From the NCBI GenBank assembly GCA_003140595.1, contig PLKG01000103.1, positions 1 to 41,695 of the forward strand: a stretch of DNA of 41,695 bases. The letters run 5' to 3'. The DNA comes from Acidimicrobiaceae bacterium. GTDB lineage: Bacteria; Actinomycetota; Acidimicrobiia; Acidimicrobiales; Bog-793. The notes under the pieces are model-generated. The model did not search any database, was not told the DNA's origin, and saw only the letters and a program-made list of their open reading frames with translations. Below are positions 7,788 to 16,120 of this stretch, piece after piece. Both the position numbers and the translations under genes were made by a program. Positions within the stretch are counted from its first letter, which is position 1, and every line of letters starts with the position of its first letter.

Positions 7788-8559
7788 TCACTCGAGAGGG
7801 TCCGAGCCACCTCCGCTGTCGCACCGGTGTGGTCTGGTAGAGGCTGCGATTGCCGGTCGCTCAGCTTGGGATTCGTCTCCAAAGCCGTGGGGCAGCACAC
7901 GCATCAGAGCGAACAGGGCTCGGAGCACCGGTGGCACCCACACTGTGAGAGCTCCCGTCTCGAGACCTTTGACGATTGCCTCCGCTACCGATGAGCTCTC
8001 GACGGCGAAAGGTGCCGCCTTCATTCCCGCGGTCATCTTGGTCCTGACGAATCCCGGGGCGGTCTGACGACGGTTACCCCCACACCGCTGTCCGCGAGCG
8101 CGTCGGCCAGGCCGCGACCGAAGCCGTCGATCCCTGCCTTGGCGGCGCCGTGGGCGAGGTTGGCCTTTCGGACGCGAACACCGCCGAGAAAAGGATGACG
8201 ACGCGTCCTGACCCTCGCGCGCGCAACCTACCCACGAAGGCGGCAGTAGTAGCGGCGGGCCCGACAAAGTTCGCCGCGGTTGTCCGGCTGACCGTTCTTG
8301 CGCCGAGAGGATCCAACTCTGATGTGCCGAGGTCCCCCACAGCGACGAGCAGCAGATCAACCGAACCAAGTTCTGGGGCCGCGCAGTCCACGAACGCGTC
8401 GAGTCGGGCGGTGTCGGTGACCTCGAGGAACTACGTGAGTACACGGTCGACGCCGCGGGTCCGTAGCTCGACGGAACGAAGGCTGCGCTCGGCTAGCAGG
8501 GCCCAGGTGTCGCGGGCGATCTGCGAAGCACCTTCGATGAAAAGGGCGGTCTGCGGCAT
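7788..8559 (-). pseudogene. dprE2: Broken dprE2, decaprenylphosphoryl-2-keto-ribose reductase (SDR family)
   Basis: Starts at ATG 8559, 15 bases after the dprE1 stop, and reads MPQTALFIEGASQIARDTWA, a Rossmann start with a damaged glycine motif. After LRTRGVDRVLT comes an in-frame TAG (8431-8433); the same frame then continues FLEVTDTARLDAFVDCAAPE, then LGSVDLLLVAVGDLG and GSGRVVILFSAVFA. A frameshift near 8175 moves to RKANLAHGAAKAGIDGFGRG (the catalytic Tyr of YxxxK is His here), and a second near 8063 moves to PGFVRTKMTAGMKAAPFAVE. About 20 residues also seem to be missing between the first strand and LRTRG. With a stop, two shifts, a deletion and lost motif residues, this gene cannot make a working reductase. 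Its position after ubiA and dprE1 supports its identity. Confidence 0.75.
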
Positions 8560-8573
8560 CCCTGTCGCGTCGA

Positions 8574-9974
8574 TCAGACCGCCATCGTCGACATCACTGG
8601 ACCGCGCGCCCGGGCGAGCCCGAGGCGACGCGCCAGATCCGAGCTGAAAACCCCCTCGGGATCGAGGCTGTTCCTGATCTCCAACCAATTCGCGAGGCGC
8701 GGGTACATAGATGCCAGCGTCTCGGGCTTCACGCGTCCGTCCTTGGCCAGGTAGACGCGGCCTCCTGCGGACGCGACCAGCTCGTCGAGGCCGTCGAACA
8801 GCGCAGCGAGCCCCTGAGATCCGAGCGGCACGTCGAGAGCGAGCGTCCAGCCCTCCATCGGGAACGAGAGGTGGCCCGACCCTTCGGGACCGAAGCGCTT
8901 GAGGACCGCCAGGAAAGAGGCGGCCCGAGCCTTGCTGAGGCGCTCGAGCACGGAGCGCACAGTCGCTTCGGCGCCAAGCGGCACGACGAACTGGTACTGG
9001 GTGAACCCCCGCGGTCCGTAGAGCAGGTTCCATCGTCCGATGCCATCGAGCGGGTAGAAGAAGCGGGACAGGGGAACCAGCTCTCCGGTCCGGTGGCGAG
9101 GTGCGCGCCGGTACCACATTTCGTTGAACGCCGCGACTGTCCCAGTAGTGAGGAGGGAGGTCGGAGGCGCCACTGGAACACGCATTGATCTCGAAAGGTC
9201 CAAGCGAAGCGGATCATGCTGAGCCCCGGCAGGAAGATCCGACAAGACGGCGTGGTTCGCCCTGGTCAGTACGGATCGTCCCAAGTGTCGCCCGCCGGCG
9301 AGGCCATCCACCCAGGCCACCGAGTACCTGTAGGCATCCTGGTCATCGGACAGGCGCGTCATGCAGGCGTCCAGGTCACCTGTCCGTTCGGTGTCCACGC
9401 GCATGGTCGAGGTCTCTATCGCCAGTAACCGGAGGTCGGCCTCGAGGATGACGCCGGTGAGGCCCATTCCGCCGCAGGTAGCCGAGAACACATCACTGCG
9501 CCGTTCAGGGCCGCACTCGATGACCCCTTTTGGAGTTGCGATTCGGAGGTAGTCCACGTGCCGGCTGATAGTGCCATCCAGGTGGTGGTTCTTGCCGTGT
9601 ATGTCGCTCGCGATAGCTCCACCGAGCGTGACGAATCGTGTGCCGGGTGTGACCGAAGGGAACAGCCCTTTCGGGACGAGGAGTCTGAGAAGCTCGTCGA
9701 TGGAGACGCCCGCCTCGGCACGCACTCGAGCTCCGGCGATGTCGAGATCCAAAACACGGTTCAAGCCGGTGCAGTCGACTACCTGGCCGCCGGCGCATTG
9801 CGCCGCGTCGCCATAGGAGCGTCCGAGACCTCTAGCGACCATTGGAAGAGGGTCACGTGCAAGGCGCACGAGATCTTCAAGTTCCGATAACGACTCCGGC
9901 CGTACCACCGTTGCCCCAGATACCGGTGCCCTGCCCCAACCGGCGAGGAGCTCGCGCTGAGAGGAAGCGCTCAT
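8574..9974 (-). CDS. dprE1: Decaprenylphosphoryl-beta-D-ribose 2-oxidase homologue
   Basis: 466 residues from ATG 9974, which overlaps the ubiA stop as ATGA; a GTG eleven codons earlier is less likely. An FAD-binding (PCMH-type) domain fills the first 180 residues: TVVRPESLSELEDLV, ARGLGRSYGD, then VTLGGAIASDIHGKNHHLDG, which holds the family's conserved His-Gly-Lys-Asn-His-His. The C-terminal half is the D-arabinono-lactone-oxidase type substrate domain with YLAKDGR (conserved Lys) and YPRLANW. It oxidises the 2'-OH of decaprenyl-phospho-ribose, the first half of epimerisation to the arabinose donor. The residue matching the benzothiazinone-target Cys387 of M. tuberculosis (GWNVCVDF) is alanine here (GWTLALDV, codon 8838-8840). 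Same operon as ubiA. Confidence 0.8.
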   Translation of the reverse strand: MSASSQRELLAGWGRAPVSGATVVRPESLSELEDLVRLARDPLPMVARGLGRSYGDAAQCAGGQVVDCTGLNRVLDLDIAGARVRAEAGVSIDELLRLLVPKGLFPSVTPGTRFVTLGGAIASDIHGKNHHLDGTISRHVDYLRIATPKGVIECGPERRSDVFSATCGGMGLTGVILEADLRLLAIETSTMRVDTERTGDLDACMTRLSDDQDAYRYSVAWVDGLAGGRHLGRSVLTRANHAVLSDLPAGAQHDPLRLDLSRSMRVPVAPPTSLLTTGTVAAFNEMWYRRAPRHRTGELVPLSRFFYPLDGIGRWNLLYGPRGFTQYQFVVPLGAEATVRSVLERLSKARAASFLAVLKRFGPEGSGHLSFPMEGWTLALDVPLGSQGLAALFDGLDELVASAGGRVYLAKDGRVKPETLASMYPRLANWLEIRNSLDPEGVFSSDLARRLGLARARGPVMSTMAV

Positions 9975-10852
9975 GCGTAGATCCCGCACATCAACAACCC
10001 GAGCCACGCCAGTCCGAGCATCTGGAGACCACGATCGCTCAGGGCGAGCTCTTCGGGCTCACCCCCGCGACCCTGCTCGATGGCAAGCTCAACGACGAGA
10101 ACGGCGAGCACGAAGGGAATGATCGACAGCTCGAACCACACAATGTCCTCGGCGCGGTCGCTAAGCCCGAGCCGTCCTGCACGTTCGAATGCCCAAAGGC
10201 AGTACGTCGTCACGGTGACCGACATGGCCAGCATGCGGACACTTCTCAAGAACGCCGCCGGGTATGCGGCCAGTGCAGATCGGTGCAGCCCCCCCCGGTC
10301 CTTCAGCACGGCCTGTTCGACGCTGCGCTTCCCGGCGACGATTAGTAGGGAACCGAACGAAGCCACCATTAGGAACCAAGGCGAGATCGTGACGTGGGCG
10401 ACAGCCCCTCCCGCGACCGCCCGCAAAGCGAATCCTGCTGCCACGCAGGCCAGTTCGACCAACGGCACCCGTTTGAGGGTCACCGAGTAGAGCACACTGA
10501 TCGCGAGATAGGCGGTGATGACGCCGACTAGCGCCGCTCCTGACACCAAGGCGGCCGTTACGAGTGCAACCGAGGCCAAGCCGGCCGCGCTCCATAGTGC
10601 CAAGCCCACAGAAACCTGGCCCGACGCCACCGGCCTGTTCTTCTTGACGGGATGAAGTTGGTCATTCTCGCGGTCGACCACGTCGTTGACAAGGTATGTC
10701 GAGGCCGAGGCGGCCACGAACGCGAAGAACGCCACGACGCTGCGGACGATGACACTCGGTTGGGTCATGGAGCCTGCGGCGGCGGGGGCTGCGAAAACCA
10801 GGAGGTTCTTTGTCCACTGACGCGGCCGGGTCGCACGTAGCCACGCGGTCAT
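9971..10852 (-). CDS. ubiA: UbiA-family decaprenyl-phosphate phosphoribosyltransferase
   Basis: 293 residues from ATG 10852. The frame is open back to GTG 11065 (364 residues); the extra part is polar and not family-like, so I use the internal ATG, with GTG 10945 a further option. About eight to nine transmembrane helices. Catalytic motif one is NDVVDRENDQLHPVKKNRPV (N-D-x-x-D-x-x-x-D and HPxKxxRP); motif two is in the YSVTLKRVPLVE region. The opening RATRPRQWTKNLLVFAAP is typical of the Rv3806c-type enzymes that add 5-phosphoribose to decaprenyl phosphate. dprE1 follows with an ATGA overlap. An 11-bp repeat array lies at 11103-11135, upstream. Confidence 0.8.
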   Translation of the reverse strand: MTAWLRATRPRQWTKNLLVFAAPAAAGSMTQPSVIVRSVVAFFAFVAASASTYLVNDVVDRENDQLHPVKKNRPVASGQVSVGLALWSAAGLASVALVTAALVSGAALVGVITAYLAISVLYSVTLKRVPLVELACVAAGFALRAVAGGAVAHVTISPWFLMVASFGSLLIVAGKRSVEQAVLKDRGGLHRSALAAYPAAFLRSVRMLAMSVTVTTYCLWAFERAGRLGLSDRAEDIVWFELSIIPFVLAVLVVELAIEQGRGGEPEELALSDRGLQMLGLAWLGLLMCGIYA

Positions 10853-11102
10853 CAGGCTCAATCGCTTGCTGGCCGGACGTGCGGGTGGCAGTATCCCGTC
10901 CTCGAAGGGCAACGTCGCCGACGAGTGAAGTTGGGTTCGGCTCACCGCCGTCGCCTGGCCCGCGACGGCAAACCGGATCGGTTCGTCAGAGCGTCGTTCT
11001 CGTCGCCGGTGTGTGTGGGGCGGCTTCTGGCTGGTTTGGCGTTCATCGGCCTCCTCGAGTTCCACCTTGGGTCGACCTTAGGGTTCTCGCGGACCAGCTC
11101 TC

Positions 11103-11135
11103 CGACAAGACTCGGTAAAGATTTGTCACAAGTCG
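11103..11135 (+). promoter_or_regulatory. Tandem 11-bp operator array (site C)
   Basis: Plus-strand repeats CGACAAGACTC, GGTAAAGATTT and a weak third, GTCACAAGTCG. It lies in the 132-base gap between the apbE stop and the open frame of the ubiA operon, the only gene it could control, and is 38 bases upstream of GTG 11065. Here the repeats point away from the gene, unlike sites A and B, which lowers confidence. Confidence 0.5.
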
Positions 11136-11197
11136 CCGCGGGCCGACATCGTGGTGACGAAAACAGGAAGTCCTCACAAGCTCCACGGGAGTTCGCC

Positions 11198-11959
11198 TCA
11201 CCTCACGCCTTCGGTTGCGAACACGATTCCCTCCGTAGCGTCCTCCTCGCCGCCGACCCCGATGACATATGCCTCGTAACCATCGAGCGAACGAACTAAC
11301 TCGGGTCCCGCGTCCTCGGCGGCCACGAGCGCAGTGGCAAGGGCGTCGCAAAGTGGCAGGCTTGAGCCAACAACAGTCGCAGACGCGGTTCGGAACAGCA
11401 TCCTGCCGTTCTTGGGGTTGATCAGATGCGGGCCGCGTTCGTAGCAACCTGAAGTGGCAACCGCCCGGTCGGCCTTGAGCACACATGCGAGCGCATCCGG
11501 CCTCCACGGATGGCGGATCCCTATCCGCCACGCCGCAGCGTTCTTGGGCAAGCCGAAGAGGGCGATGTCGCCTCCGCCGTTGACCATTGCGGATTCAACG
11601 CAGGCGAGCTCGAGGATTCCGAGCGCCTGCTCAGTGGCCCAGCCCTTGACCAGGCCGGTCGGATCGAAACCGCCAGGCATCGCCCAAGGATCGAACCAAC
11701 CCTGCGAAAGCGCCCGTGCCTCGTCGCACAGCTCGAGGACGAGAGCCATCTCGGGCGGAGCTTGTGGTAGGCGCAGGATCCCGGCCCGGAAACGGTTGAG
11801 TGCGCTCCCCGGTTTCCAAGTGCTGAAGATGTCGTCCAGTTCGTGGAGCCTCGTGCAGGCCGCCTCAAGGGCGGTGTGGGCTTCCACCGCCGGGCACTCG
11901 CCTGGTTCGACGTGGAACGACACGACTGTCCCCATCACTTCTTCGGCGTGAACGATCAC
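11198..11959 (-). CDS. apbE: FAD:protein FMN transferase
   Basis: 253 residues from GTG 11959. ApbE-family enzymes cleave FAD and join FMN by a phosphoester bond to a Thr/Ser of exported proteins. Visible motifs: MGTVVSFHV at the start, FSTWKPGSALNRFRAG near 45-60, the FDPTGLVKGWATEQ substrate/Mg motif near 107, NGGGDIALFG near 137, and CDALATAL near 213 with the metal-binding Asp. At 253 residues it is shorter than the 300-350 common in the family and has no signal peptide, as in other actinobacterial versions. It starts 10 bases after the FMN-binding protein gene, its likely substrate, and is the last gene of a three-gene operon. Confidence 0.9.
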   Translation of the reverse strand: MIVHAEEVMGTVVSFHVEPGECPAVEAHTALEAACTRLHELDDIFSTWKPGSALNRFRAGILRLPQAPPEMALVLELCDEARALSQGWFDPWAMPGGFDPTGLVKGWATEQALGILELACVESAMVNGGGDIALFGLPKNAAAWRIGIRHPWRPDALACVLKADRAVATSGCYERGPHLINPKNGRMLFRTASATVVGSSLPLCDALATALVAAEDAGPELVRSLDGYEAYVIGVGGEEDATEGIVFATEGVR

Positions 11960-11969
11960 GTCGGCAGCG

Positions 11970-12422
11970 TCATTTCACCCCGAGGGCGTCGAGTGCCGAC
12001 TGGACGGAGTAGGCGTAAGCCTCGCTCGTATAGGTAGCACCCGAGATCGCGTTTATGTGCGCACTCTGGGCCGAGAGGATCTCGTTGCGAAGCATTGGTA
12101 TGACCTGTTGAGCGAGCGACTGGGAGTATTGCTCTGCTGTCTGAAGCTTCGAGGTAGAAACGTCTGTGATGCGTCCTCCCTGAACGGTGACCTTTACGGC
12201 GAGCACGCCGTAGCCGTACTGTTCGGCTGTTCCGACGGCTGAAGACGCTGCGCCCGTCGGCGGTTTGGCAGGGCTTGTCGTGCTCGGAGACGAGGTGACC
12301 GGAGTGGAGGGACCGGTCCCGGTCAGGATCGAAGGCGCGCCGCCCGTGTGCATTGCGACAATTCCGGCGAATCCGGCCGCGCCGGCAACGACCACCGCTG
12401 GAGCACGTCTCATTCTGCGCAC
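11970..12422 (-). CDS. Exported FMN-binding-domain protein, substrate for flavinylation
   Basis: 150 residues. Residues 5-24 are an N-terminal hydrophobic segment (APAVVVAGAAGFAGIVA) that exports or anchors it; 30-62 are a Ser/Thr/Pro-rich linker; 65-150 are an FMN_bind domain. The flavinylation motif is SGATYTSEA near residues 125-133, whose Thr should carry FMN through a phosphoester bond. Such domains relay electrons outside the membrane. It lies between a ferric-reductase-like transmembrane protein and apbE, so the three form an extracytoplasmic electron-transfer route: NAD(P)H, FAD, hemes, then bound FMN. The terminal acceptor is not shown by the sequence. Confidence 0.85.
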   Translation of the reverse strand: MRRMRRAPAVVVAGAAGFAGIVAMHTGGAPSILTGTGPSTPVTSSPSTTSPAKPPTGAASSAVGTAEQYGYGVLAVKVTVQGGRITDVSTSKLQTAEQYSQSLAQQVIPMLRNEILSAQSAHINAISGATYTSEAYAYSVQSALDALGVK

Positions 12423-12471
12423 CGCTTTCGTCGTGGTTGTGAGGCGCCCATGTGCCGTACGCGGCGCCCGC

Positions 12472-13863
12472 TCACAGGGAGTAGACCTCGAAATGCACCG
12501 AGTCCTTCGGGACTCCGAGCCGCAGAACGGTTGCGACTACGCGATTCACGAACCCCTCAGGCCCTGATACGTAGACGTCCCGCTTCTGTATGTCAGGCAC
12601 GAGCTCGGACAGACGGTCCGTTCGCACCTCCGAGCGGGAACCCACGAGCTCATGAACCCGACCCTTCCGGTGGCGGACGAGCTCGGCCACCTCCGATGCG
12701 AGGGCCAGCTCTTCGGCGGTAGAGGCTCGAAGTATCACGACCGGATCGCAGTCCCGAGGAAGATCCTCGAGTAACGAGCGGATGGCCGTCACGCCGATGC
12801 CACCGGCGATGAGCAGAACCTTTGACCGGCGACGCGCATGAGTTGTGAAGGCCCCGTACGGCCCTTCGATCGCGACGCGGGTGCCAGGTCGTAATGAGGC
12901 CACCGCCGACGAGTAGTCGCCGATGCCCTTCACAGTGAGGCGTAAGAAGGGCGGTCGTGGCCGCGCCGAAAGCGAGAAGGGGTGGGCCTGCCACCACATC
13001 CCTTTGGTGAGGAATCGCCACTCGAAGAACTGTCCCCCTGCGACCGCGAGGCGATCGAGATGCTTACCACGGCAGATGACCGAGACAGTGCCCGGTCCTT
13101 CGGGGTGAACCTCGACAACCTCGAGGCGATGACGGAGAGTACGAAAAAGGGGCAGCCCGAATCGATAGGCGAGGACCACGCCGGCAGTACCGGCCCAGAG
13201 AACAGACCAGACGAGCCGCGTGAGCGGGTGCCCAACGAACGATGGTCCAAGCGCGATCTCGTGGGCGAACGCGAGGGCAAGCGCGAGGTACATGAAAAGG
13301 TGGACGGCCCACCAGGTCTCCCGTCGGAGGCGACGGCGAATCGAGTATATGGACGTGATAGCGATCGCGACCATCAGGGCCAGCGCGATCGTCGCTGTCA
13401 GCATGTCCGGGTACGACCTGATGAACGCACCGATCTGGTGCCAGACACCGGTTCGGGCAGCCTCGGCGTAGGCAAAGGTGAGCAGGATGGCATGGGCGAC
13501 GATGAGGGACACGGGCCACGGGGCGAGCCGCCGGTGCGATGCCAGCAGCTTGTCCTGTCCCAGTACTCGTTCAACGATCGGGACCCGGCTGACAAGAAGC
13601 ACCATGATCAAAGCCAGGTAGCTTCCAGCCAGACCCGACAGATTGCCGAGAAACATGGCGATGCCTCCCGGGGCCGAAAGTTGCTTCCAGCTTTCGGCGG
13701 TGACGGCGAGGGCGACGCACGCTCCGAAGCCAAGCCCGGCCAGGATCGTCGCGACCTCGGCGACGACGGGACGTGGAACCGTGCCCGGCCGCGATAGGAC
13801 GGGCTGCCGGCGATGCTTTCCTCCGGGAGAGGCGAAGGTCGGGTCAAATGTGAGCGGAGTCAT
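12472..13863 (-). CDS. Ferric-reductase-like transmembrane flavoheme oxidoreductase
   Basis: 463 residues from ATG 13863. The frame stays open to 13953, but that would swallow the operator at 13913-13934. The N-terminal half has about six helices with heme-ligand histidines in the pattern of ferric reductases and NADPH oxidases: HRRLAPWPVSLIVAHAILL and HLFMYLALALAFAHEIALG. The C-terminal half is a ferredoxin-NADP reductase module: FAD-binding FFEWRFL..HPFSLSA near 275-290, RPGTRVAIEGPYGAF, nucleotide-binding LLIAGGIGVTAIRSLL, and YVSGPEGFV near the end. It passes electrons from cytosolic NAD(P)H across the membrane, here probably to the FMN-binding protein encoded next. First gene of the operon. 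Confidence 0.85.
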   Translation of the reverse strand: MTPLTFDPTFASPGGKHRRQPVLSRPGTVPRPVVAEVATILAGLGFGACVALAVTAESWKQLSAPGGIAMFLGNLSGLAGSYLALIMVLLVSRVPIVERVLGQDKLLASHRRLAPWPVSLIVAHAILLTFAYAEAARTGVWHQIGAFIRSYPDMLTATIALALMVAIAITSIYSIRRRLRRETWWAVHLFMYLALALAFAHEIALGPSFVGHPLTRLVWSVLWAGTAGVVLAYRFGLPLFRTLRHRLEVVEVHPEGPGTVSVICRGKHLDRLAVAGGQFFEWRFLTKGMWWQAHPFSLSARPRPPFLRLTVKGIGDYSSAVASLRPGTRVAIEGPYGAFTTHARRRSKVLLIAGGIGVTAIRSLLEDLPRDCDPVVILRASTAEELALASEVAELVRHRKGRVHELVGSRSEVRTDRLSELVPDIQKRDVYVSGPEGFVNRVVATVLRLGVPKDSVHFEVYSL

Positions 13864-13912
13864 GCTGGTTATGACCCTACGAAGGTTGCCGTCCAAGATG
13901 AACCCAGCAACG

Positions 13913-13934
13913 GGTAAAGATTCGGCAAGGATTT
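13913..13934 (+). promoter_or_regulatory. Tandem 11-bp operator (site D)
   Basis: Two adjoining repeats, GGTAAAGATTC (13913-13923) and GGCAAGGATTT (13924-13934). It sits 50 bases upstream of the ferric-reductase start and about 105 bases upstream of the response-regulator start, so it can serve both divergent promoters, including autoregulation. This is the copy beside the regulator that most plausibly binds it. Confidence 0.65.
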
Positions 13935-14039
13935 CAGCCTCGACCCATGGCACCGCAAAGACCGGAGTCCGCTCGTGGCGTGGCTGCTGACACGACGCGA
14001 CGAGCCGATCCTCATCGCCTGTGTAAAGCTATCGGAGCA

Positions 14040-14699
14040 GTGCAAGTACTAGTGGTCGAAGACGACAACGCCATCGGCGAGCCATTGGCAACCGGGCTTC
14101 GCCGTGAAGGCTTCGAAGTGATTCTCGTGCAGACGGCCGCGGCAGCGTTGTCAGCGCCGCCTGCCGATCTCGTCCTGCTCGACCTCGGGCTTCCAGACGC
14201 ACGAGGCTTCGAGGTCTGCAGGCAGCTGCGGGCTCGCTCCTCGGTCCCGATAATCATCGTCACCGCACGCGACGACGAGACGGACCGGGTGGTCGGACTT
14301 GAGCTCGGAGCAGACGATTATGTTGTCAAGCCGTTCGGTTTCCGTGAGCTCGTCGCCCGCATACGAGCTGTGAGCCGTCGGAGCACATCGCCACTGCCCG
14401 TGCCCGGTTCGCAGCTCGTCGGCCAGCTCGAGATCGACCGGCGCTCCCACCGGGTGCTGCTGGCCGGCGAAGAACTGTCCCTTACTCCAAAGGAATTCGA
14501 CCTGCTTGCCCTGCTCGCGCTCGATCCAGGGGCGATGGTCACCCGACGCGAGATCCTCGCTGAAGTCTGGGACCCTCATTGGTACGGCACTTCGAAGACA
14601 GTCGATGTCCACATCGCGTCCCTCCGAAAGAAGCTTGGCAATCCAAAGTGGATCGAGACGAGCAGGGGCGTTGGCTTCAGGCTTTCTGTTCCTCAATGA
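14040..14699 (+). CDS. OmpR/PhoB-family response regulator
   Basis: 219 residues from GTG 14040, where the receiver domain begins (VQVLVVEDDN); GGAG just upstream is a weak ribosome-binding site, and the open frame further upstream is unconserved. Receiver: acidic pair in VEDDN, phospho-acceptor Asp48 in LVLLDLGLPD, Thr in IIVTARDDE, Lys in YVVKPFGFRE. The C-terminal winged helix (about 125-218) has LTPKEFDLLALLALDPGAMV, then TSKTVDVHIASLRKKLG and RGVGFRL. The stop overlaps the kinase start as ATGA. Proteins of this type bind tandem 11-bp direct repeats, and such repeats lie just upstream (13913-13934) and at three more promoters in the window. Confidence 0.92.
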   Translation: MQVLVVEDDNAIGEPLATGLRREGFEVILVQTAAAALSAPPADLVLLDLGLPDARGFEVCRQLRARSSVPIIIVTARDDETDRVVGLELGADDYVVKPFGFRELVARIRAVSRRSTSPLPVPGSQLVGQLEIDRRSHRVLLAGEELSLTPKEFDLLALLALDPGAMVTRREILAEVWDPHWYGTSKTVDVHIASLRKKLGNPKWIETSRGVGFRLSVPQ

Positions 14700-16120
14700 G
14701 GCGGAGGCTCCTCGCCAGTTTCTTCCTTTTTGCCCTCGGGCTGGTCGTTGCGCTCGAAGTTCCTCTCGGACTCAGCCTTGCCCGCAACGACCGAGCGACG
14801 GCTATGTCGGATGTGCAACGCGACGCCTCGTCGCTCGCCGTGCTCGTCGCCGGTAGCCTGAACGGGGACGCTGGATCCGGCCTTCAACTCGTTATCAGCC
14901 AATTCGCACGCGCTGACAGTGCTGTTGTCGCAGTCATATCGTCCGGACACGTGTTGGCGTCGGCGGGACGAGGTGCCGTCGAGGAGCTGCGCGAAGGCCG
15001 TACGAAGGCGATCACGAGATCGGCTGCCTCCGGTCACGTCTCGGGCGAGGAGGGCTCGAACGACTCCGATGACGACTTCCTCTACGTGGCGCTTCCCGTC
15101 GCGATCACGGCCCAGGGCTCGAGCGGTGTCGTGTCCTCAGCTCACCGGAGCGACGTGGTTCTCCTCGTCGCCGAGTCTGCAACGGCACTCCACGTCCGCA
15201 TTCGCAACCACTGGATCGCGCTGAGCCTTTTCGGGGTCGGTGTGCTCGCTGTGGCGGCGGCCCTCGGGACGATTCTCGCAAGATCCCTCACCCGCCCGCT
15301 GGAGCACATCGAGTCGGCCGTTGCCGCGGTCGGCGCAGGCCGTTTGTCCGAGCGTGCGCCGATCGGGCGCGGTCCAGCTGAGCTCAACGCGCTAGGCGGC
15401 ACCGTCAACGAGATGGCGGACCGCCTGGAAGAGCTGGTCCACACGCAAAGGGCGTTCCTTGCCGACGCCTCCCATCAGCTCCGGACTCCGCTCACGGCGT
15501 TGCGCTTGCGCCTCGAGAATCTCGAGGACTCGCTCGATCCAGAACAGCGAGCCGATCTCACGCCCGCGCTCGCTGAGACCGACCGGCTCTCCAGGATCGT
15601 CGACGGACTGCTAACGCTCGCGCGAGCCGAGGGAGGCGTCCGACCAACGAGGCAGGCCATCGATGTCGCAGCTTCATTGCGTGACCGTGCTGAGGCGTGG
15701 AGCGCCCTTGCCGAGGAGCGTCAGGTGAGCCTCGCGTGTGAGACGACCGCGGTTGAACCGCAAGATCGGGATCTGAGCGCTTTTGCTTGCGCGGGTCATC
15801 TCGAGCAGATCCTCGACAATCTCCTCGCGAACGCGATCGAAGCGACCCCCTCCACGGGGCATGTGTTGTTGCGGGCAGTTCGCGGGGTTGACGTCATCGA
15901 GGTTCATGTGACCGACGACGGCCCCGGGATGAGTTCGGCAGATAGGACGAGAGCTTTCGATCGGTTCTGGAGACGGGAGGGCGCCCCATCTGGCGGAACC
16001 GGGCTCGGACTCGCCATCGTTGCGCAGCTGGCGAGGATGTCGGGTGGAACTGCGTGGCTCGACGCTTCGCCTTCCGGCGGGATCGATGCTGTGGTGCGGC
16101 TCGAGGCGCTTGATGGCTGA
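14696..16120 (+). CDS. Membrane sensor histidine kinase with HAMP domain
   Basis: 474 residues from ATG 14696, overlapping the response-regulator stop. First transmembrane helix at 5-28, an extracytoplasmic sensor of about 140 residues (30-171) with an acidic patch (EEGSNDSDDD) near 118-127, second helix 172-195, HAMP about 196-248. HisKA phospho-acceptor is His260 in FLADASHQLRTPLTALRLRL. The ATPase domain has the N box (LLANAIEAT), DDGPGMS and GGTGLGLAIVAQL. The signal is unknown: the sensor has no recognisable fold, although the acidic patch could bind cations. Its end overlaps the transglycosylase start by eight bases, so the three genes are probably cotranscribed. Confidence 0.92.
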   Translation: MRRRLLASFFLFALGLVVALEVPLGLSLARNDRATAMSDVQRDASSLAVLVAGSLNGDAGSGLQLVISQFARADSAVVAVISSGHVLASAGRGAVEELREGRTKAITRSAASGHVSGEEGSNDSDDDFLYVALPVAITAQGSSGVVSSAHRSDVVLLVAESATALHVRIRNHWIALSLFGVGVLAVAAALGTILARSLTRPLEHIESAVAAVGAGRLSERAPIGRGPAELNALGGTVNEMADRLEELVHTQRAFLADASHQLRTPLTALRLRLENLEDSLDPEQRADLTPALAETDRLSRIVDGLLTLARAEGGVRPTRQAIDVAASLRDRAEAWSALAEERQVSLACETTAVEPQDRDLSAFACAGHLEQILDNLLANAIEATPSTGHVLLRAVRGVDVIEVHVTDDGPGMSSADRTRAFDRFWRREGAPSGGTGLGLAIVAQLARMSGGTAWLDASPSGGIDAVVRLEALDG

